NCBI RefSeq assembly: GCF_004341885.1
Contig: NZ_SLVX01000011.1
Coordinates: 62,001 to 126,000 of the forward strand
Source of the DNA: Shinella granuli
GTDB lineage: Bacteria > Pseudomonadota > Alphaproteobacteria > Rhizobiales > Rhizobiaceae
Direction of reading: 5' to 3'
DNA length: 64,000 bases
The position numbers were made by a program, and so were the translations under genes. Shown one piece after another: positions 58,623 to 64,000 of this stretch. The first letter of the stretch is position 1, and each line of letters starts with the position of its first letter. A model generated the notes under the pieces. It was not told where the DNA came from. It made no database searches and saw nothing but the letters and a program-made list of their open reading frames with translations.

Positions 58623-59945
58623 TTACTTCTTCAGCTCGGCCTTTTCCGGATTGGCCGGGAAGGCCTTGTCGGTCTTCTCGCCGCGCAAGAGTTCCAGCGC
58701 GTATTGAAGCTGGAGGTCGTCCTTGGCTTCCGGCGGGACGTAGGCCGAGGAGCCCGAGCCTTCCTGCGTCTCGCTCTGGCCCTGGATGTGGCCGCGCAGG
58801 TTGGATTCGCCGGCGGCTTCCAGCTTGCCCTGCAATTCGGGCGGCAGCGGCTGCTCGACGGTGATGTCGGGCGTGATGCCGGTGCCCTGGATCGACTTGC
58901 CGGACGGCGTGTAGTAGAGCGCCGTCGTCAGGCGCAGCGCGCCGGCATCGCCCATCGGGATGATGGTCTGGACGGAACCCTTGCCGAAGGAGCGCGTGCC
59001 GAGCACGGTGGCGCGGCGCAGGTCCTGCAGTGCACCGGCGACGATTTCCGACGCCGAGGCCGAGCCGCCATTGACCATGACGATGACCGGCTTGCCGTCG
59101 GTGATGTCGCCCGGTGTCGCGTTGAAGCGGCGGGTCTCGTCCTCGTTGCGGCCGCGGGTCGAAACGACCTCGCCGCGCTCCAGGAAGGCGTCGGAGACGT
59201 TGATCGCCTGGTCGAGCAGGCCGCCCGGGTTGAGGCGCAGGTCGAGCACGTAGCCCTTCAGCTTGTCGGCCGGAACCTCTTCCTTGATCTTGGTGATCGC
59301 GGCTTCCAGGTCGTCGTAGGTCTTTTCCGTGAAGGAGATGACGCGGAGATAGCCGACATCGTTCTCGACGCGGGATTTCACCGCCCGCACGGCGATGATG
59401 TCGCGCATGATGGTCAGCTCGATCGGCTTGTCGGCGCCCTTGCGGATCAGCGTCAGCTTGATCGGCGTGTTGACGGCGCCGCGCATCTTCTCGACCGCTT
59501 CCTCCAGCTTCAGGCCGCGTACGTCCTGGCCGTCGATCTTGGAGATGAAGTCGCCCGCAAGCACGCCCGCGCGGGCGGCCGGCGTGTCGTCGATCGGCGT
59601 GATGACCTTGACGAGTTCGTCTTCCATCGTGACTTCGATGCCGAGGCCGCCGAATTCGCCGCGCGTCTGGGTGCGCATGTCCTCGGCGTCCTTGGCATTC
59701 ATGTAGGAGGAATGCGGATCGAGCGAGGTGAGCATGCCGTTGATGGCATTCTCGATGAGCTGGTCTTCCTTGGGCGGCGTCACGTATTGCGCGCGCACGC
59801 GCTCGAAGACGTCGCCGAAGATGGAAAGCTCGCGATAGGTCGACGAGCCGGCGGCTTCGGCCGGCAATGTGGCCGTGTTGATGACGCTCATCGCCGTGGC
59901 ACCCATCAGTGCACCGACGAGAACAAGAGAAGCCCTACGTATCAT
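58623..59945 (-). CDS. ctpA: C-terminal processing protease (S41)
   Basis: A 440-residue periplasmic serine protease of the CtpA/Prc type. A signal peptide covers residues about 1-32. The PDZ domain (GGLGIEVTMEDELVKVITPI) is near residue 100. The catalytic site has the serine in NGGSASASEIVAGAL and the lysine in GTRSFGKGSVQT. Such proteases control peptidoglycan hydrolases; the neighbouring EnvC-like gene is a natural partner. The ATG at 59945 overlaps the EnvC-like gene end by 11 bases. Confidence 0.94.
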   Translation of the reverse strand: MIRRASLVLVGALMGATAMSVINTATLPAEAAGSSTYRELSIFGDVFERVRAQYVTPPKEDQLIENAINGMLTSLDPHSSYMNAKDAEDMRTQTRGEFGGLGIEVTMEDELVKVITPIDDTPAARAGVLAGDFISKIDGQDVRGLKLEEAVEKMRGAVNTPIKLTLIRKGADKPIELTIMRDIIAVRAVKSRVENDVGYLRVISFTEKTYDDLEAAITKIKEEVPADKLKGYVLDLRLNPGGLLDQAINVSDAFLERGEVVSTRGRNEDETRRFNATPGDITDGKPVIVMVNGGSASASEIVAGALQDLRRATVLGTRSFGKGSVQTIIPMGDAGALRLTTALYYTPSGKSIQGTGITPDITVEQPLPPELQGKLEAAGESNLRGHIQGQSETQEGSGSSAYVPPEAKDDLQLQYALELLRGEKTDKAFPANPEKAELKK

Positions 59946-61365
59946 TGCGTGCCTTTCCAGAATTTTTAGCGGACCACCACGGCCGGGAATCAACCGGTTT
60001 TCCGTTCTTTCGGAATTCAATGTAAAGTGTCGGCTTGTCCGTTTCCAGCGTCAAAGCGTTGACACTCGCCACCCTTTTTTCGCCCATCACGGCGAGCGGT
60101 TCTCCCGCCACGACGAACTGACCCTCCCGCACGCTCACCCGGTCCATGCCGGCAAGGACGAGATGGTAGCCCTCCCCGGCGTTCAGGATGATCATGCGCC
60201 CATAACTGCGGAACGTGCCGGCAAAGACGATCCATCCATCGGCGGGGGCCGTGACCAGCGCGCCCGGATTGGCCGCCAGCGTCAGCCCCTGCGAATCATG
60301 GCCGGTGCCGTCCGCCTCGCCGAATTGGCGCAGAACGTCGCCCGCCACGGGAAAGTCCAGTTTCGCCTGCAGTTCGGAGAATTCATATGCCGGAGCAATG
60401 CGGTTTTTGTCGGGCACGCTGTCGCGGGCGAGCGCCCTCGCCTTCTCGCGGTCGGCCTCGCTCTGGCCCCGGCGTTCCTCTTCTTTGGCGCGGGCAAGCG
60501 CGGCGGCGTCGCGCACGGAGCCGATGTCGCGCTCCAGGCTGCCGATCAGGCCTTCGAGGCTGGTGGCGCGGGCGGCGAGTTCCTCGGCGCGGCGGCGTTC
60601 GGCGGCCAGCGTGCGGCTGTTGGTCTGCGCCAGCGCCTCGTTCTGGGCGACCAGCAGTTCGGAGCGCTTCTCCTCCTCGATGCGCCGCTGCATGGCATCG
60701 GTCAGTTCCGTGCGCTCGCGGTCGATGTCGCTCTTGATGTCCATCAGCGCCGTCAGGTCGTCGACGAGATCTTCCGTTTCCTTGCGGATGCCCGGAACGA
60801 CCGCGCCGAGAAGAATGGCGCTCCTGACCGAGGAGAGGGCGTCCTCCGGATTGACGAGCAGGGCGGGCGGCGGGTTTCGCCCCATGCGCTGGAGCGCGGC
60901 GAGAACCTCAGCCAGGAGGCCGCGGCGCTCGTGCAGCGAGGCGCGAACGCCCGCTTCGCGCTCGCGCATGCCCTCCAGCCGCTTTTCGCCGGCAAGGATC
61001 TTTTCCTCCATGCTCTTGCGCATGGCGGCCGATTTGACGATTTCCTCGCGCAGGGTCTGGCGGGTCTTTTCCAGCTTGGCGATCTCGGCTTCGAGCTGTT
61101 TCGTCTTCTCTTCGGAGACCGTGATGGACTGGGAGAGCGCTTCGAGCTCGCGGCGCGTGCTGTCGCGGCGCAGCGTCAGGGCGGCCGCCGGATCGGGCTC
61201 GGCCTTCGGCAGCGATCCCGTTTTTTCCAGCGCGACGCCGGTCTCGTTCGGCTCGGCGGCGATGGGGTGGGGCAGAAGCGCCAGCATCAGGGCAGCACAA
61301 AGCCAAGCCGGCCGCAGCAGACGGCCGGCGCCTTCCCCCCGATTGGTTGTCTGGGCTTTCCTCAT
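59935..61365 (-). CDS. EnvC-like murein hydrolase activator (M23 domain)
   Basis: A 476-residue secreted protein. Signal peptide after a basic MRKAQTTNRGEG start (hydrophobic to PHPIAA). Residues about 80-330 are a long coiled coil of Glu, Arg and Lys heptads. The C-terminal M23/LytM domain (SQGLTLAANPGALVTAPADG through SVREGQFVVAGEPLAVMG) lacks the full zinc-ligand set I would expect (no HxGxD and HxH pair), as in EnvC-type activators, which switch on amidases rather than cut. Overlaps ctpA; ATG at 61365 with GGGGAG upstream. Confidence 0.88.
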   Translation of the reverse strand: MRKAQTTNRGEGAGRLLRPAWLCAALMLALLPHPIAAEPNETGVALEKTGSLPKAEPDPAAALTLRRDSTRRELEALSQSITVSEEKTKQLEAEIAKLEKTRQTLREEIVKSAAMRKSMEEKILAGEKRLEGMREREAGVRASLHERRGLLAEVLAALQRMGRNPPPALLVNPEDALSSVRSAILLGAVVPGIRKETEDLVDDLTALMDIKSDIDRERTELTDAMQRRIEEEKRSELLVAQNEALAQTNSRTLAAERRRAEELAARATSLEGLIGSLERDIGSVRDAAALARAKEEERRGQSEADREKARALARDSVPDKNRIAPAYEFSELQAKLDFPVAGDVLRQFGEADGTGHDSQGLTLAANPGALVTAPADGWIVFAGTFRSYGRMIILNAGEGYHLVLAGMDRVSVREGQFVVAGEPLAVMGEKRVASVNALTLETDKPTLYIEFRKNGKPVDSRPWWSAKNSGKARNDT

Positions 61366-61505
61366 CGCTCCCCGAACGTCCGTTCTCCCCGCTCTATGCT
61401 GATTTGGCGCTTTCGCCAAGAACGTCACTTGGCCAACAAACCGCGCCGAAAATACGGCTGCGGCCCATCCTGCGCCTCCAGCCTTGCGCGGCGGTGACGC
61501 CTGCG

Positions 61506-61988
61506 TCAGCTACGGTGATAGGGGTGGCCGGAGAGAATGGTGACGGCGCGATAGAGCTGTTCGGCGATGAGGATGCGCACGAGCTGGTGCGGCCAGGTCA
61601 TCTTGCCAAGGCAGAGCGTGGCGTCGGCGCGCTCGTAGAGGGCGGGATCGAGCCCGTCGGCACCGCCGATGGCGATCATCAGCTCGCGCTTGCCGGCATC
61701 GCGAAACCCGCCGATGAGATCGGCAAAGGCGGGGGAGTCGAGCGCCTTGCCGCGCTCGTCGAGCAGGATCAGCACGGCGCCGTCGGGCAGCGCCTTCTGC
61801 AGCAGGGCCGCTTCCTCGCGCTTGCGCGTCTCGGCATTGCCGGCGCGGCTTTCGCCGACCTCGGCAAGCTTGCCAAGCTCCAGGCCGATCGCGGGGCCGG
61901 CCTTGGCGAAACGGTCCATGTAGCGGGCCGCAAGATCCTTCTCAGGGCCGGCCTTCAGCCGTCCAACCGCAAAAAGTCCAACCCGCAT
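61506..61988 (-). CDS. rlmH: 23S rRNA pseudouridine(1915) N3-methyltransferase RlmH
   Basis: A 160-residue SPOUT-fold methyltransferase acting on the 70S ribosome. Signature sequences are LDERGKALDSPAFADLI, FAIGGADGLDP (here AIGGADGLD) and the C-terminal LYRAVTILSGHPYHRS. Length is standard. Order rlmH-rsfS-nadD is conserved widely in bacteria and supports the call. Confidence 0.96.
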   Translation of the reverse strand: MRVGLFAVGRLKAGPEKDLAARYMDRFAKAGPAIGLELGKLAEVGESRAGNAETRKREEAALLQKALPDGAVLILLDERGKALDSPAFADLIGGFRDAGKRELMIAIGGADGLDPALYERADATLCLGKMTWPHQLVRILIAEQLYRAVTILSGHPYHRS

Positions 61989-62067
61989 CGCCGCAAGCCC
62001 TGTCCGTTCGGGTGACGCCTAAGCCGCGCCACCGTTTTTCCTCGCCGGACAGGCGCCCGGCGTCATT

Positions 62068-62472
62068 TCAATGGACGGTGCCGTCCTCGATCTCGGGAGC
62101 CGCCCACATCCGTTCGATGTTGTAGAACTCCCGGACTTCCGGCCGGAACACGTGAACGATGATATCGCCCGTGTCGATCAGCACCCAGTCGCCCGCCTCC
62201 AGGCCTTCGACGCGGGCATTGCCCAGGCCTTCGTCCTTGAGATCGGAGATGAGGTGGTCGGCAATCGCCATGACATGACGGTTCGAGCGTCCGGATACGA
62301 CCACCATGTAGTCGCCCAGCGCCGATTTGCCGGCAATGTTGATGGTGACAATATCTTCTGCCTTCGAGTCCTCGAGGCTTGCGAGGACCAGTTGAAGGGC
62401 ACGGTCGGCGGCATCGTCGCCCCTTCCCGCGCTCTTTGAGAAAACGCCGATGACGCTTCCCTTCGCGTGCAC
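62068..62472 (-). CDS. rsfS: Ribosomal silencing factor RsfS
   Basis: A 134-residue RsfS/Iojap-family protein that binds ribosomal protein L14 and blocks subunit joining in stationary phase. The core is KAEDIVTINIAGKSALGDYMVV with the SGRSNRHVMAIAD and GDWVLIDTGDIIVHVF segments. The start is unclear: no ATG fits. GTG at 62472 (MHAKGSVIGVF) is chosen; CTG at 62481 lies at better spacing to AAGGA, and a GTG at 62541 has no ribosome-binding site. Confidence 0.9.
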   Translation of the reverse strand: MHAKGSVIGVFSKSAGRGDDAADRALQLVLASLEDSKAEDIVTINIAGKSALGDYMVVVSGRSNRHVMAIADHLISDLKDEGLGNARVEGLEAGDWVLIDTGDIIVHVFRPEVREFYNIERMWAAPEIEDGTVH

Positions 62473-62581
62473 TGTTGTCAGGTTCGTTCCTTTCTGTGTA
62501 ACAGGACAAGCACGTCTTGCACCGGCGTGTCGGGCCGGCACCTACCAAATGTAGGCATCAAAGGTTACCACTTTCAAGACG

Positions 62582-63226
62582 TCACTTCTGAGGGATGGTT
62601 TTCTCTAGGGCCGCCTGGCTGCGCAGCGCCGTGGAGCTGAGCGGCGAGCGGGGGCCGTGGATGAAGGTCCAGGCCGGCGCCCGGCGGCCGGCAAGCGACA
62701 TCGCATCCTCCTCGTCGATGCGTGCATAGTCGAAGGTCTTGGCCATGCGTGAGGAGAGATAGGCGAGCGTCGAGCCCGGCCGGTCGATGACGGCGATGGG
62801 GAAGGTGCAGGCGATCTTCTGCCAGTTCTGCCAGCGGTGGAAGGTGCCGAGATTGTCGGCGCCCATGATCCAGACGAAATGGACGCCGCGGTTGAGCGCC
62901 TGCACGCGCTGGAGGGCCTTCGCCGTATAGCTCTGGCCAAGCCGCTTCTCGAAGGCCGTCACCTTGACGCGCGGGCCGGGGGCGATGTCCTCGCTGAGGC
63001 GGATGCGCTCGGCGAGCGGGGCGAGGTTCCGGTGGTCCTTCAAGGGGTTGCCGGGGGTCACCATCCACCAGAGCTGGTCGAGGCCGAGGCGGCGCAGGGC
63101 GATTTCCGCGACCAGCGCATGGCCCTCGTGCGGCGGGTTGAACGAGCCGCCGAACAGGCCGATCGCCATGCCCTTTTCCGCATGCGGCATTCTCAGGTAG
63201 CGCTCTGCAACCGCGTCCGACGTCAC
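62582..63226 (-). CDS. nadD: Nicotinate-nucleotide adenylyltransferase
   Basis: A 214-residue nucleotidyltransferase making nicotinic acid adenine dinucleotide in NAD synthesis. The ATP-binding GLFGGSFNPPHEGH (near residue 23) and WWMVTPGNPLK are typical, and SSTALRS near the C-terminus is the ISSTxxR-type motif. Start is a GTG at 63226 immediately after the proA stop codon (no gap); an ATG at 63190 also gives a complete domain. Co-transcribed with proA. Confidence 0.93.
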   Translation of the reverse strand: MTSDAVAERYLRMPHAEKGMAIGLFGGSFNPPHEGHALVAEIALRRLGLDQLWWMVTPGNPLKDHRNLAPLAERIRLSEDIAPGPRVKVTAFEKRLGQSYTAKALQRVQALNRGVHFVWIMGADNLGTFHRWQNWQKIACTFPIAVIDRPGSTLAYLSSRMAKTFDYARIDEEDAMSLAGRRAPAWTFIHGPRSPLSSTALRSQAALEKTIPQK

Positions 63227-64000
63227 TTAGGGCCGCACCTGTCCGGTGCCGCGCACGCGGTATTTGAAGGAGGTGAGCTGCTCGACGCCGACAGGCCCGC
63301 GCGCATGCATCTTGCCCGTCGCGATGCCGATCTCGCCGCCCATGCCGAACTCGCCGCCATCGGCGAACTGGGTGGAGGCGTTGTGCAGCAGGATCGCCGA
63401 ATCGATCTCCGTGAAGAAGCGCGCGACGACCGCGGGATCCTCGGCGATCACGGCTTCCGTATGGGCGGAAGACCAGCGGTTGATATGCTCGATCGCGCCG
63501 GAAATGCCGTCGACGAGCGTGACGGAGATGATGGCGTCGAGATATTCGGTCGACCAGTCCGCCTCCGTCGTGGAGACAAGGTTTTCGATCCGGGCGCGGA
63601 TCTCGTCCGTCGCACGCACCTCGCAGCCGGCGGCGCGCAGGCCTTCAAGAAGCGGCGCGAGATGCGTGTCGGCCGCGGCGCGGTCGATCAGCAGCGTCTC
63701 CGCCGCGCCGCAGATGCCCGTGCGGCGCATCTTCGCGTTGACGACGATCGTCTTCGCCATGTCGAGATCGGCGGATTTGTCGATATAGATGTGGCAGAGG
63801 CCTTCGAGATGGGCGAAGACCGGCACGCGCGCCTCGCTCTGCACGCGGGCGACGAGGCTTTTTCCCCCGCGCGGCACGATGACGTCGATCGTGCCGCCGA
63901 GACCGGACAGCATGGCGCCGACGGCGGCACGGTCCGTGACGGGCACGTACTGGATGGCGTGTTCCGGCAGGCCGGCGGCCTTGAGGCCGGCGACGAGGCA
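63227..64000 (-). CDS. proA: Gamma-glutamyl phosphate reductase (partial, cut by window edge)
   Basis: C-terminal 257 residues of ProA, the NADPH enzyme of proline synthesis. The frame is open to the last base, so the N-terminus lies beyond 64000. Seen are [28 protein letters not shown], the active-site Cys region [13 protein letters not shown], and the terminal [30 protein letters not shown]. It directly precedes nadD. Confidence 0.96.
   Translation of the reverse strand, partial: CLVAGLKAAGLPEHAIQYVPVTDRAAVGAMLSGLGGTIDVIVPRGGKSLVARVQSEARVPVFAHLEGLCHIYIDKSADLDMAKTIVVNAKMRRTGICGAAETLLIDRAAADTHLAPLLEGLRAAGCEVRATDEIRARIENLVSTTEADWSTEYLDAIISVTLVDGISGAIEHINRWSSAHTEAVIAEDPAVVARFFTEIDSAILLHNASTQFADGGEFGMGGEIGIATGKMHARGPVGVEQLTSFKYRVRGTGQVRP

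Overview
The window is a piece of a high-GC alphaproteobacterial chromosome, almost certainly from the Rhizobiaceae (Rhizobium/Agrobacterium/Ensifer/Shinella group). The support is gene order (ppsR-oriC-hemE-hemJ-rho-mnmE-mnmG-rsmG-parA-parB and rppH-deacetylase-ctpA-envC-rlmH-rsfS-nadD-proA), an Irr-type iron box before bfd-bfr, a 1593-residue NAD-glutamate dehydrogenase, a DUF1013/TrcR regulator, and rhizobial-type mosaic and palindromic intergenic repeats. I cannot name the species. I see no phage, insertion sequence, CRISPR array, tRNA or rRNA. The content is housekeeping core genome.

Layout. 0.1-7.4 kb: nitroreductase; then, on the minus strand, an HTH regulator and gyrB downstream of a Tim44-like protein, mltA and a Smr protein; then fxsA and secB on the plus strand. 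7.5-11.1 kb (minus): dnaQ, coaE, aroE, maf, ppsR, tightly packed. 11.11-11.51 kb: probable chromosomal origin, with two perfect and one near-perfect DnaA box, an AT-rich flank and six GANTC sites. 11.5-20.3 kb (plus): hemE, hemJ, rho, mnmE, mnmG, rsmG, parA, parB. Genes on both sides of the candidate origin point away from it. Six parS-like sites (core TTCACGTGAA) lie between 9.65 and 30.96 kb, and four of them contain a GANTC (CcrM-type) methylation site.

20.3-31 kb: holA-lptE-leuS, a YggS-type PLP protein, two related acyl-CoA synthetases (propionyl- and acetyl-type) flanking the divergent TrcR gene, and a small DUF1674 protein. 31-38.4 kb: htpX-rsmB, a heparinase II/III family protein, purH and an Atg22/UMF1-like transporter. 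38.6-47.5 kb: NAD-glutamate dehydrogenase, pyridoxal kinase, beta-carbonic anhydrase, a lytic transglycosylase and asd. 48-55.5 kb: an MFS transporter with a large extra domain, a PAP2 phosphatase, leuB, ridA, leuD, a small membrane protein, a CitE-like lyase, DUF1737 and a minimal metallopeptidase. 55.5-64 kb: the iron-regulated bfd-bfr pair, then the rppH-to-proA cluster. proA is cut by the window edge.

Intergenic DNA carries at least two repeat families: short GC-rich palindromes (TCATCCTCGGG / GGTCGGGTCAAG type) and a RIME-like mosaic element with a shared core around GCAAAAGYGYGYRGCGGTT. The most interesting material is the origin/parS/methylation-site architecture and the repeats. I found no convincing undescribed multi-gene system.
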